Positions 1-11,507 of a stretch of DNA of 64,000 bases are shown here, piece by piece. Location of the stretch: assembly GCF_000003605.2 (NCBI RefSeq), contig NW_003109081.1:349563-413562 (forward strand). Direction: 5' to 3'. The translations under genes and the position numbers were made by a program. Under the pieces are notes generated by a model. It saw nothing but the letters and a program-made list of their open reading frames with translations, ran no database searches and was not told the origin of the DNA. Positions within the stretch are counted from its first letter, which is position 1, and every line of letters starts with the position of its first letter. This DNA comes from Saccoglossus kowalevskii. Lineage: Eukaryota > Hemichordata > Enteropneusta > Harrimaniidae.

Positions 1-947
1 AACCCTCTTATCTAGGTAGATAGTTCCCTGTAAATATACACCATTGACCTTCCAACATAGTAATGTAGGAGGAAAGTATAATTCACATCATCGCTTGGTT
101 GATATAATGAAGGTAAACAACCAAGGCACTTGCTATGTTCACACGGCAGCATTCTATCGGAGCCGAACTACTGCTCCTCCCACGGATTAACGGGAGATTA
201 TCTCCAATGCGTTCATACGGTCCGGAACCGAACGAGAGCCGAGATCTGCCAGAGTTCGATTCAGTTCTATCAGAGCCGAACGGAACAGTGCCCTCGAATA
301 ATTAGTGACTGAAAACGATTTTAGTACCGTGCTTGTGTTTTTTTCTTTACATGGCTCAATGCTGTTGAGCTAGGAGAAAAAAGAAACAGTTGCGAGCCTG
401 AGCATGGAGGTAGAAAAGTCAATGACTGGTATTATGATTTAGGTACTACCTATTACCCCGGGCACGCGCCCCTCCCAAGGCAAGCGCCCACCCCCCTGTT
501 TTCACAAAAGTTACATGTTGGGGACATCCTCGGTTAAACGCCCAGGGTGATTTTTAGCCAAGAATGGGGTCAACAATAAAGTTTTATTTGTCAAAAACGA
601 ACGCGTTTGATTTATTTAAATAGTGTGTTTGTTACGGTAGTTCTCTTTTTGGAGTGTGTGGTGGCCATGAAAAGGGCCGTTTTGTTTGTGTTTTTACGTA
701 AAAACACATTGGAACTTAACGACGTAAGATGAACCACGCAGCATGTTGGCGCACACGTTCCGCTTTCTCTTCATTCGCGATGAATCCAATATTGCAATAA
801 TCCATACTTTGGTGAGTGGTTTGAAGCACTTAGCTTTGGTTTCAAAACGTAGCACTTCGCTGACTGAATCCATAACGAAAGAGCATCGCCAGGCGATGGA
901 CGCGGGGCTTTTTGGCAACGACCGCAAACGTATCCGTGTCCAGCCAT

Positions 948-1378
948 NNNNNNNNNNNNNNNNNNNNNNNNNNNNNNNNNNNNNNNNNNNNNNNNNNNNN
1001 NNNNNNNNNNNNNNNNNNNNNNNNNNNNNNNNNNNNNNNNNNNNNNNNNNNNNNNNNNNNNNNNNNNNNNNNNNNNNNNNNNNNNNNNNNNNNNNNNNNN
1101 NNNNNNNNNNNNNNNNNNNNNNNNNNNNNNNNNNNNNNNNNNNNNNNNNNNNNNNNNNNNNNNNNNNNNNNNNNNNNNNNNNNNNNNNNNNNNNNNNNNN
1201 NNNNNNNNNNNNNNNNNNNNNNNNNNNNNNNNNNNNNNNNNNNNNNNNNNNNNNNNNNNNNNNNNNNNNNNNNNNNNNNNNNNNNNNNNNNNNNNNNNNN
1301 NNNNNNNNNNNNNNNNNNNNNNNNNNNNNNNNNNNNNNNNNNNNNNNNNNNNNNNNNNNNNNNNNNNNNNNNNNNNNN
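948..1378. other. Assembly gap (run of N)
   Basis: 431 undetermined bases in a row. The gap lies inside the nested TIR element, the kind of repeat that commonly breaks draft assemblies. Frames drawn through it on either strand mean nothing. Confidence 0.99.
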
Positions 1379-1677
1379 TGACGGTGGGAACTTGTTGCAA
1401 TTGTGTGGGTGCATGAATAAATCATGTTAATGAGGTCGACCAGAGTTTATTTTCAGTCTGTTTTTTATGTATCGCCATTTGGATATGTTTATGTATTCAC
1501 AATAGTTTGTAAACATTTCACATCAGTAATAAAAGGTTTATTTGTTTCATAACACTGTCTGCTATTCTTCAGTAATTACGATGCGATGTATTAATACGTG
1601 CGTGAACAAAATTATGCTAATGAGGTCATCGCCATCTTGGATTACAAGTGGTAGTTTTTCCCGGCCGTTTCGACTTG

Positions 1678-1714
1678 CACTGATCACGGTTACTAAGAAA
1701 GTAACCGTGCAGTG
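1678..1714. repeat. Hairpin inside nested element
   Basis: Arms CACGGTTACT and AGTAACCGTG pair perfectly around a short AAGAA-type loop. Flanking CACTG and CAGTG extend the symmetry with a small bulge. The hairpin lies in the right half of the 444-1992 element and may be a subterminal structure of it. Confidence 0.6.
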
Positions 1715-2224
1715 ATTACAATACCTTGAATACTTTGTAGCCAATTTCAGTGAGTAATACAACTTCATTCGCTGACATAAAGCAAGTTTTATTCTTGAAA
1801 TTCGACCCTGTGTTTTAGTGTTCCCACAGTTCTCACGAGTGATCACGTTTATTGAAACCTCGCATAAATCAAGAAATAAGTACTTTTTAAAATCTTTTTT
1901 GGGGTGGTCCTCGGGTAAGCGCCCACCCCCAATTTTTCCCGATTTTGTATGTTCAGGCCCCTGGGTGCGTGCCCGGGGTAATACGGTAGTATCTCGAATA
2001 AACAGGAAACACGGCAGCTAAAATGCATTTAATACAGCCTATTCGCTCAAGTTATTGCCATGCAAAATTAGTGATATCTACACTACTAGTATCTATCATA
2101 GAGGGACTATGGGAGAATCTAAACCTACCAGGAACACGTCACCGTACCGCGATCGCTTCTACGATTTTTATCTTTAATGTCTTTAAAAAGTTTCCGTTCA
2201 GTCGTTCTTTCAAGTTTTTGTTGC

Positions 2225-2344
2225 CTAATTGTTTCCCGTTGAGCTATCAATATATCGCAATAATTCGTTACTATATATTAGGACGCGTAGCTCTTCGTCA
2301 AGCCGGAAATTGCGTGAAATTACGAAAGACGTTGTCTCCGTCAT
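2225..2344 (-). pseudogene. Degenerate transposon reading frame
   Basis: A 39-codon minus-strand frame opens with ATG at 2344-2342, contains the stretch DEELRVLIY, and stops at 2225-2227. The downstream bases stay readable in another frame as a basic stretch (LERTTERKLFKDIKDK), which suggests a frameshift. The homologous place in the short copy (about 37577-37760) encodes a similar NEEIRALMY, again broken by stops. The shared, broken frame suggests a formerly coding region of the element, possibly the N-terminal part of a transposase. No catalytic motif is visible. Confidence 0.4.
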
Positions 2345-2577
2345 AATTGAAATGAGAGGTTACTCTAAGAAGACGATTGAAAGTGTGATTTCGGCTCCGA
2401 TAGTTGGGCCCCAATACGTTTACACGATCGGAGCCATGTCGGGACTCAACCCTATCGGAGTTCAACCCCGAGGGTTTAGTGGAGCCGAACTTGGCTCGAG
2501 CCGAACGCGTTTACACGGCCATTTTTGCTGGCTCGAGCCATTGGGCTCCGATAAAATGCTGTCGTGTGAACGTAGCA

Positions 2578-4994
2578 AATGGTTGGTTATGAAATCGAAC
2601 ACGTAAGCAAAATTGTATTTCAATTATAGTTATAGATATAATTTATTGTAACATATGTGGTTTTCGTGCCTTTAAAAAAAATGCCAATATCGATAAGTGC
2701 TTCAGTCTAGATATCATTGTAAACCAGACAGCAGACCGGAGGAAATTACAACCTACGTTAATGACGTCAACGTCAATACCCATACTAATACTCTCACTTC
2801 AGACTTTATGGTTGCAAAGTTATGGCCAGAAACGTATTTTCCCCTGGAAACTCTATTGCGAATTATCTCATCCATATTTGTGACATTGATCTGGTATTAG
2901 CTACTTTTTCTTGTAGTTACATCGCAAAGCACACACACATATACTCGCACTTTCATGGTAGTTATATTGAGAGAAACCCTAAACACATGCTGTGGTATTT
3001 TTTTACCTTAAAAGTAACTCTTATGTGTTATATAACGTGTTATAACATATATGTCATGTTTTATTTTGTATATTGAACCTGTAAAACATTTACATCTTGC
3101 AAGGTAGCCTTGAAATTTGCCGCGAACACAAAGGCTTGTTTTGTCAGTTGCACAGTTGTATAAAGTTTGAAGGCACTAGCTAATTTTCTCCTATAGCAAT
3201 AATGTATTGCACAAACTATGACCATGATATTTGACCTCGTGAAGTTAATAACGATGGCCTTTATTTGCTCTAGATACCAGTATAAATAATTGATTGGACG
3301 ATTGTTTCAAATTGGGACGAGAAATAATTCTGCCATTTTTACAAAATTCCACCCACTTGTTAAAAACTTGCGGTAGCTGTTAATACACGGAATAAAGCAA
3401 GTAAATAAGAACGAATACACAGAAAAATAATACTATGTTAAATAAAAGTTGACATGTACTACGTGCGTGACTCGAGCATGTGCGCGCGTGCGGCAATAAA
3501 TCGCTTAGATACGCATCACGACGTGTCGTCTTGCTTTACTTCCTCTGTTAGCAGCCACTATGAGTTTATACTTATATCACTGTACTATTTTCTGTTACTA
3601 ATGCATCACCGTCACTTTCACAAGTTTTACCATCTGTACAGCAGATGTGAGAGCATACGCCCTAATGTATGGCTGCTCTGTGTGACGTGGATGACCGTGG
3701 ATGGTTACTATCACTGAGGTGGTGTTTTTACGCATTCTTGATGAATGATTTAATACAAGTACCAATATGTACATGTACATGCCTTTTGTTAGTATAATGT
3801 ACACATGTATGTACACATCAAAAACGACATTACAGGAATTGTGGATTTTTACTATAGCGCAGCACATCAGATTATTGAGTACAAAATACAATATTGAAAA
3901 GCAATGTTACCATCTTGTAAGCACTCATTGGCACTATCAAGAAAATGTCATTCTGTACAACTCATATATTTGTTCCAAATCATAGGAACAATAATACGTT
4001 TTTGTCACCAAAAAAAAACATGGATGACAATCCAGCATATATAACCCGACCAACCCATAACATGAGGTAACCGTAAAAAAAAAACGATACAATCCGTGAA
4101 CAATCTGAGAGGCGGACTGACTTTGAATGAAGGACTATTTATCTCTCAACCTATAGTGTTGATGTTTTGATGGTGCAATATATACACGTCCCAGATGAAA
4201 ATACATACTATTTTTTATTATTTTTGTGTTTGTACTTGTAATCAAGTAATCAATATCAAGTGGTATACCCAACTTCGGCGGGGGTTATTGCTATTATATT
4301 ATACCAGTATATTGATGGTGTTAATCTATTGATTTGATTGGTCCAAACACAATACCATCACTGCGATTAAGCTTGTTGATGCAAATATACAATGAAATAA
4401 TAATATACTACAAAATATGTGTGGCTATATAGTAAATAACGTTAGGTACAAATAAACCTGCAATTATATATGTATTTACGGCTAAAATATGTGCCATACC
4501 CACTTAACGTTCACAGGACATAATCCATAAAACTTAATAGCCAACGTCGTGCTGTGTCTAACATATAGGGCGCGGGTAATGTCTGAGAAAGGGTTCAATC
4601 AGATGTGACCACGATCCTGTGAGCTGGAGGATTAATGACCTGTTTAATTAATTATTCTAAGTTTACAAGTTTTGTTACAATATGTGCAAGATCGATACAA
4701 CCAGAAAATTTCATGCAATGTTTAAATGGAAATTGACAAAATTATAATCTTAGAAACAACTGCATTTTTGATAAATTAAAAATAAGTAATTTAATATTGT
4801 TCTAAAATAGAAAATCCAACTAAAAGTAATAATTTGGCAGATTACTCGACAATACAGTAAAACTAGATGGATACGTTTTTATCCCTTTTGCGGAATCAGC
4901 GTAATGTAATCCCTATAAAATAATAGTGACAATATGATATCAAGTAATATGATTTCTGACCTAAAATAATTACCTTATGTTTGTTTGTTTTTTA
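2578..4994. other. Gene-free AT-rich DNA upstream of the receptor gene
   Basis: I see no convincing coding sequence on either strand. Short frames here are rich in rare or biased residues and lack splice context. There are TGTACA-type alternations at about 3768-3813 and ordinary A/T runs. A pyrimidine tract ending in TTTTTTAG at about 4994 could be a splice acceptor for a 5' untranslated exon of the receptor gene, but no upstream exon can be identified. Confidence 0.6.
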
Positions 4995-5418
4995 GGTTTC
5001 GTCGCTGCAACTGAATATGTTCGAAGACGTCATACATGGGGTGTCGCTTCCGTCAACTGAAACAAATCTCGTTGACTTGTTTCCATGGAAACAACGCATG
5101 ATATAAGAATTGACGAGCAGTGAGTTCGTGTGTGTATTTGTAATCTAGTGGCTGGCGGACTGCAATGGCGTTACTTTGTCCTCTTTGATTCTGCAAGGTG
5201 TTGTTTGTGTTCAACGGTTGAGAGGTTGATCGCATTCGATGTAATACATCGTAGGCGTTCTAGTTCTATTATTTGATGTTATTGGTCAGGTAAATTAAAT
5301 TCGAATCGTCGGTTGAATCAATTTTTGAGGACGGTGTGCGCAACCTAATCGCTTCGTACGACTGTGTAGACACTCACACAACTGGAAATCATATTTTCCA
5401 TTTGGGATTGTCATTATC
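4995..5418 (+). promoter_or_regulatory. Putative promoter / 5' UTR of the receptor gene
   Basis: This 0.4-kb stretch before the receptor ATG is richer in CpG than the DNA upstream. It holds a GACGTCAT element (5026-5033, like a cAMP-response-element core), a perfect 18-bp palindrome (5077-5094) and a TATAAG box (5102-5107) that would place a start near 5130. The start ATG at 5419 has A at -3 and G at +4. An alternative reading is that the stretch is a 5' UTR exon entered through the acceptor at 4994. The sequence does not decide between them. Confidence 0.4.
5077..5094. promoter_or_regulatory. Perfect 18-bp palindrome, X-box-like
   Basis: TTGTTTCCATGGAAACAA equals its own reverse complement. 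Its core GTTTCCATGGAAAC resembles the imperfect palindromic X-box bound by RFX factors (half sites like GTTNCC and GGNAAC), although the fourth base of the half site departs from the usual purine. It lies about 325 bp before the receptor start codon. An RFX role is inferred from the motif only. Confidence 0.4.
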
Positions 5419-5928
5419 ATGGCTGGAATTTACGAGAAAATCTACGATCCGAAAACACTGGGACCAAGTCCAGGAATATCAGAATACAACTCAAGCACAA
5501 TTGAAGATATTGGAACGTGCCTGTGCAGCCTTGACTCCTGCGATTATACCAATATTTATGACATGCTTGGGGACGTGCCGTACGATGTCGCTTACAACAT
5601 TTTGGACAGTATCATTCGCGAATTCAATTTCACCTGCCCGGTTATATATCAGATACCATCGGCAATCGAGACACCAACAAAATACGGTCTTACCATACTC
5701 TTTTTTCTGACCGTTGCTCTCTCGATAGTGGGAAATGTTGTTGTTATATGTGTTCTAACTTTCGGAGCAAGAAAAAAACGAGACTTCAATATTTTTCTAT
5801 TAAATCTGGCCGTCGCTGATTGGACCCTGGCCATATTCTCGATGCCATTCTCATTTATCAACGCAATGCAAGGCGAGTGGATCTTCGGAGGATGTGTTAT
5901 GTGCTCGGTGACTGCTTTTATAAAGAAG
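5419..5928 (+). CDS. Peptide-type class A GPCR, exon 1 (N-terminus to start of TM3)
   Basis: Residues 1-170 of a seven-helix plasma-membrane receptor. The extracellular N-terminus (about 1-88) has N-glycosylation sequons at N24 (NSS) and N70 (NFT) and several cysteines (C34, C36, C41, C73). TM1 is about 89-114 with the GN motif (N106 = N1.50), TM2 about 123-149 with LAVAD (D134 = D2.50), then the extracellular-loop-1 W-I-F-G motif (W154-G157) and C162, which sits exactly 25 residues before the DRY arginine and so is C3.25. There is no cleaved signal peptide, as is usual in this class. ATG 5419 is the first in-frame ATG in good context. The exon ends in AAG before GTAAGA, phase 0, inside TM3. 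Family motifs across all exons point to the neuropeptide branch (NPY/PrRP/GPR83/tachykinin-like). The exact ligand class cannot be read. Confidence 0.93.
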
Positions 5929-7125
5929 GTAAGACTTTACGTGTGTGTTTTATGTGAACAGTGATTGAATCTAAGAATTGTATTCATGTTTTTCCCTTAA
6001 AATCAAGTTGTAAGATGTGACACTAGTATATTATAGTAGTTGTGTTAAATATGTATTATAAATATAAAATATATTATATTCTAAATCTATTTTGATTCCT
6101 AACAAAATAATATTCGTTCAACGGAAGAGTGAACAAATAAAATTAATAAATTGCACATACCGTTAATACATACGTGTTTTTGCGCAATGGAAAAACAGTA
6201 TTTCTAGTTACAACTATCCCATATATTAGTGCAACAATTAATAATGAACACAATTGCATAAAAAGACGGCTCTGTGCAAAATGAATGGCGTATAAGAAGT
6301 GTAAAATAAATGAGAAATATTTCAATCTACATACGCCTGAAAACTTCGTTAGTATTGTCAAATATGAGATGATATCGAAATCATGCTCATGTAACAATTT
6401 TATGTAGAAATTTATCAAATTTGTTTTCTTGAATTCAAATTGTGCGCTACTAAACACGTTACTGCCCTTATATGCAATATTATGTATACAGTGTAAAACA
6501 ATATACACTCTGGAAACTCTCTAAAATTAAATATGCATTGTTGACATATTTTTTTTTTTACAAAATAATGATTCATATCACTATTAATAATAATATTTTG
6601 TCATATGACAATTCCGAAGTTTGGAAGATTAATGGCAAAAGAAAAGACAGTGTCGATATGCACTATTTGATTATTTGTATTTCGGTTTACACATTCTTAA
6701 CGTTTTAAGTCAAAGTAAACAAACAAACAATACAAAACAGTTCAACAATGATGATGGACAATTCAACCTTCACAATCATTTGACTTACATATTTTATCTT
6801 GTAACAAACTATAATTACTCACTTAGGAAGTCATAAAAGTCTTAAATACGTGAATTCGCATCGGTGCATCGGACACTCTTGAGAAATTAAAATTTAAATC
6901 TAGATAGATACTGAACGCAGTTTGTCACTCGCATAATTAATTGATGCACGTCTAATTATAGTGGAATGGTGCATAGATGTCATCAAATAAGTCAACCTTT
7001 CATATTTTATTATGTATTATTTTAATGTATTTTATCAAAATGACCGCCTGAATCTCATTGAGATCGAGAAAGTCGCGAGACTATTGGAGATATAAATAGA
7101 GTCGTCTACCGTCACCGCGTGCACT

Positions 7126-7168
7126 GATCAGGGCATGGAGGTAATAAGAATTACCTCCATGATCAGGG
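7126..7168. repeat. Hairpin flanked by 8-9-bp direct repeats
   Basis: CATGGAGGTAA (from 7134) and TTACCTCCATG (ending 7161) are exact inverted copies separated by 6 nt. GATCAGGG (with a preceding T, so 9 bp) stands on both sides, at 7126-7133 and 7161-7168. The layout is that of a tiny fold-back insertion with a target-site duplication, or a template-switch product. It is too small to carry a gene. Confidence 0.7.
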
Positions 7169-7641
7169 TAACCACGTTATTTGACTAGACCTGTTTTCAA
7201 ATATCTTAATAACTCTAGCAAAAAAAAGTGTACTTGATTGTTCGTTGCATATAACGTACCATTCACTGCTAATTTTTGTTCATAAACAAGAAATGGACAA
7301 TTTGCTATGATATATTAGTTTCACTAATAATACAAGATAAATATGTTACTGTCGACTTACAAACTTAATATCATGTTTACCCCCATGTGATAATCTCGCA
7401 TATTCTAAATGCAAAAACTATAGCGATGATTTTGTAGTTTGTGAACGCGTATTCAGAAACCGTGAATTTTAAAATTACGTCTCAAATACTTTAAGATATT
7501 TTTGCTTTGTTTTAGTCTACATCTGAAAGTATCGTAATCATTCTAATTTATAACATTCTTAATAATAATAATTCAACCACAAAAGTCATAAGATATTGGC
7601 GTATTTTGCAATACCAATATTAATTATATGTAAAAATTGCA

Positions 7642-7690
7642 GTCTACTTGCACGAACCAATCAGATTGCCAGGATTGTTATTACATACTA
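7642..7690 (+). repeat. Dispersed repeat, copy 1 (partner 43107-43152)
   Basis: About 45 bp around GAACCAATCAGATT followed by a GGATTGTTAYTACAT stretch is shared with 43107-43152 in the same orientation with few differences. The core contains CCAAT. Its short length suggests an old, truncated repeat. Confidence 0.55.
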
Positions 7691-7929
7691 TATTATAGCA
7701 TTCTCAATATCAGTGGGTTATTCGCAATAATGTATCCCATTATTGACCATCAAGGCCCCGTGCCATGGATATGATTACAATGTTGCTTTCGAAAACTAAT
7801 GAAGAAAAAACTATATAAAAAAAGTTAATTGTTAGATAACAAGTATTTAATACTAAAATTGGCATCAAATAAAATGGTTCATCGCCAATAAAGCGGATTT
7901 CAATATCGAAATTAAACAATTTTATGAGG

Positions 7930-8540
7930 GCAACGTACGCTAAAGCGCGCTCGGTCGAAGCGTTCCATCTACTACGCGCGCTTCTAGATTCCGCGACTGA
8001 CGCCGCTGTCCAGGTGACCGTCCGACTAGATCGCCCTATTATGTCGATGAACTAAGGTTAACTGGGGGTGATTTATCCAAGAAAGTGCGTAAAACGAAGT
8101 AGAGATATGTTCACAGAGTGCGAGTACAGAGAGACAAATTTGTTCTGTTTTTGTAGTGAGTAGTATTACACTATTTGCGAAACGAGATCAACAAAAAACC
8201 GACGTGACTTGTATTTTCTCAGCGTCGACTTACTGGTAAATGTCACAGTCAGGAGCACAGTTTATATAAACAAATGAAACGATCCAGGCGGTACACAGCG
8301 GCTATCTAGCGTAGCGTAGTGCAAGGCCGCGGCGGACACCGAGTGGCGTACCAGTCACGGTATGCCGTTCTGTCGGGTGATCACACTGACTACAATGCTA
8401 CTTACTTCACACACAAAAATACCGTCCTGAAGTACGTACACTGTGTTCTCTGTCGCTTTCACACGTGTTGACGCTACTTCGCACGCTCGTCATCGTTCTC
8501 GTTGTCAGTTTTGTGATATTCGTGTTCAAGCAATTGTACA
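7930..8540. promoter_or_regulatory. CpG-rich patch in receptor intron 1
   Basis: CpG dinucleotides and GC content rise sharply here against the AT-rich intron, with blocks such as AAAGCGCGCTCGGTCG and GGCCGCGGCGGACACCG. A TATA-like TTTATATAAA sits at 8261-8270, with CpG-dense DNA starting about 30 bp later. This could be an alternative promoter, an unannotated noncoding first exon or an enhancer. No reading frame of note exists in it. Confidence 0.35.
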
Positions 8541-10823
8541 TATAATAAAAATGTCATCCGTGGCTAATGCCACTGATTGCATGAGGCATTGCTGAAGGCA
8601 GTAATGATCTCGAACTATGTGCACTGCACATACAAATTACTAGTAGCGAGTTTCGCTGCCGAATAATTCACGTCTTTCCTTAGATATACATTCTCTAACG
8701 ACAAACATATACATATATATGTAAGAGGTTCTGTATTCGCCAATAAGTTCGGATTTCGGCAATCTAGCCAGCCAGTAATGAAGCCTTATTCAAGTGCTCC
8801 ACGACAACATTTTCGCCACCCGACGGCGTCAGCTCAATTTATTTTTCTAACCTCGTATAATACATTACGTACGGCATCATGCGATTGAATTGCGTCTTAT
8901 GCGTGACTGCCGATATACAAATGTCACCAAATAACATAACGTTTGATAAAACTGCTTCACATACGTGCATGTATATTGAGTGTTGAAACAATTTGAGTGA
9001 TCAGGAATGCGTAAGTCTAATAAGATAGTAGAGAATAATTTAGCCTTGTTGTCAACAGATACAAACGATATCCAGCAGGCTACGATTCGTCCTTGGGTCT
9101 AAATGATGCTTTCGACACACATCATGTACCGTGGTTCGTTCAAGTGCTGCGTTGCCTTTCTCTCACCCCCGCCCAACTATAAACACACACTTCGTTAGCG
9201 ATTTATCAATCAGCAACTCTGAGCCACCTTTTTGTTATTGGCTCTGTGGATAAAAAGAATGCGCTGACTAATAATGTTATTAAAATGCGATTAGAGTTCG
9301 AATCCATTTAACTTTCCCAATTATTATAGACATGTGCGTCAAATGAAGATATTCATCCCTAGCAATGGGGAGATAAGACTATACTTCACAATCCACCTTT
9401 CATAGTGTGTTTCGCATATAACTACTATAACTTTATATGATATTGATAAAGTGTCAAATCATTCAAAATAACATTCCACTGTGCGCACAATGGATATCGT
9501 ATAGGTTCATTTCACTTTATTAATAAAATAAAGATTTATAACTACATTTTTACATGCTTGAGCGGTTAACAGTAAATTATTTCCACAGAAATAGAAGATA
9601 TGAACAAATTAATTTCTTGTCAATAACCCCCGTCCTGTTTAAGTACAAAGTTTCTGAAATGTTCAGCCAATGTAAATTATCATTTAAGAGATAACATGTG
9701 GTATTTATGATATTTGATATTATTAATAAATGAAATCAATAAAGTATACATTTTCTGGATGAACACTGTATCGATTTACCTGTTGAAAAAGTTAAATCCC
9801 AATACGGCGGCAATTTTGTTCTCAAAGCATACATATATAACATTTGTATACATAATACATAAACGGTACCTGGATGGTTCATGAGAAATTAAAAGCAATA
9901 TGGCTACTGCGATTTCAAAATCCGAATAAGGTGAAATAAAACGTGCATGACATATAATTACACAAACAATTTTAACAGTTTCGTCACAATGAATATGACA
10001 ATAATCTAACCACGGTAATTGAACACAAATTGGACTGAATTCAGAAAATCACAGGTCATAACCATATTCTTAAAATGGTGGCCAAAGAGTTAATTTAAAG
10101 CAAATTTGAGAATTGGTGTCAAGCGTTGGGAATATGCTTATGTGCGCTTTGTCTAAGGGATGATATCTAGGCTAGGATTCAATTACCACAAAGTTTACTA
10201 ACGATAGTAATAAAAAAAAACAATGGAAAACGTCAATTTTACCCTTCTATTTGAGGCTGTCACTTTTCTTTTCAATGCCATATAACTTATCTTCCATTGA
10301 TCAACGATTAATTTATTTTTGTCTGAAATATTAAAACTACACTGTGTATACGTCTACTTGTTGAGTGTAACATGTTGAAGTGAAACTTTCAAAGTTTATC
10401 ACCCTAATAATTTAGATAAAATAACAGTAGCCAAACCACACTGCTTCTAAGATTGTCATATCATATACACGTATTGTGTTATTTTAGCGTATTGTTTTGA
10501 TTACACTAAATCTGGTTTTCATTAAAAACACGTTGTACTTACTATGCATTTAATAATCTGTCGTGAAAAAACTAGTGACCTATCTGTGTAGTTAGGAAAT
10601 GAACAGAATTACTGCACCTCCATTGCCTATCGAAGACTGAAACATAATATCAGAATTGCAGACATTCAGGGAATAATTAATTGCAATTTATCAAAGAAAA
10701 AATCCCCCATCCTAAAAAATAAAACTTAGCAGGTTTCAAGATGGCGATGGTGTGTTGGATGTTGTCAGTGACGTACTTCTACAATATTATTTCCTCGTCT
10801 CGGTTATTATATATGTGGGCCGT

Positions 10824-11024
10824 TTCTAAAATTACTTAATACCAATTTCCTTGTAGTTTACCGTATATACAAATACTGACTAGTTGATTGTTCTAAAATT
10901 ACTCAATACCAATTTCCTTGTAGTTTACTTTATATACACATAATGACTAGTTGATTGTTCTAAAATTACTCAATACCAATTTCCATGTAGTTTACTTTAT
11001 ATACAAATACTGACTAGTTGATTG
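10824..11024 (+). repeat. Three-copy 67-bp tandem repeat
   Basis: Units start at 10824, 10891 and 10958, each beginning TTCTAAAATTACT and ending GACTAGTTGATTG, with a handful of substitutions between them. The constant unit length with no indels suggests a fairly recent local duplication. It ends about 480 bp before receptor exon 2. Confidence 0.92.
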
Positions 11025-11507
11025 TTAATAAATAAAATATTTCTTCCGGGTTTGAAAGTAAGAAAATAAACAATTATTAACTAAAACTGGGGGAGGGGGT
11101 AAATGAAAATTTGTTCCACCCGGTGTGAAAATTTGTTCCACCGAGGCCGAGGTAATTAATTGTCACATCAATTTGTTTATTTTTATAATTGTTTTGTCAT
11201 CTTGAATTCGCGTATTTACTTGTCAAGATCGTGAAATTCCGTAGTCTCAGCGACAAAAGCTGTAGTGTTTATTGACAAGAATGTTTTCGGATGTCCTATA
11301 GTTTTTTTACGGCTCTGCCGGACCGATTACGTGTTTGTCTACTTATTCATTTTGTGCGCTTCATTTTGTTGTGTTATCAGTCACGAGAATGGACTCGATC
11401 TTGTCAGCTGCTCGAAATTTCGTTTCGTTTCTAATTTTTAGTTTGAGAGATGACAATACAGTTTATTGGGGGATATATTTGAAATATATGAATGTTATTA
11501 CTTTTAG

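Larger units (their letters stand above)
444..1992. mobile_element. Nested TIR element flanked by TA
   Basis: The left end (444-472) and the reverse complement of the right end (1961-1992) share CTACC-K-TATTACCCCGGGCACGC with few mismatches. Each end abuts a TA dinucleotide in mirror position (TA before CTACC, TA after GGTAG), which fits a TA target duplication as in Tc1/mariner-like and some other families. Subterminal copies of an AAGCGCCCACCCCC motif occur in the same direction at about 483 and 1917, next to a related CCTCGG motif at about 528 and 1909. The centre is lost in undetermined bases, so the coding content cannot be judged. Open frames touching the gap are short and unconvincing. 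Confidence 0.6.
131..2577 (-). mobile_element. Decayed TIR DNA transposon, long copy (family shared with 37397-38085)
   Basis: The left end (about 131-168) and the reverse complement of the right end (about 2543-2577) match closely; both read roughly TTGCTAYGTTCACACG, followed by a CAGCATT-YTATCGGAGCC stretch. Such long, imperfect inverted termini are typical of class II elements. Read on the minus strand, the 2577-2080 part matches 37395-37760 on the plus strand, and 131-230 matches the reverse complement of about 37985-38085, so both loci are copies of one family in opposite orientation. Only fragments of reading frame remain. A second TIR element sits inside. The superfamily is not assigned because no intact transposase and no clear target duplication can be read. 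Confidence 0.72.
5929..11507 (+). other. Receptor intron 1 (5.6 kb)
   Basis: Donor GTAAGA, acceptor TTACTTTTAG. It joins K170 to V171 in phase 0 and the joined frame reads through the DRY motif. No coding exon is seen inside. It carries a hairpin between direct repeats (7126-7168), a copy of a dispersed repeat (7642-7690), a CpG-rich patch (7930-8540), a three-unit tandem repeat (10824-11024) and a short duplicated TGAAAATTTGTTCCACC (11104-11120 and 11126-11142). Confidence 0.85.

Noticed and set aside
694-1430. Several open frames of 170-240 codons across the N run
   Set aside because: Most of their length is undetermined bases. The readable ends give three competing frames with no recognisable domain.
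5336-5710. Open frame overlapping receptor exon 1 in another frame, plus 5649-5861 on the minus strand
   Set aside because: Shadow frames of exon 1; the 5419 frame carries all receptor motifs.
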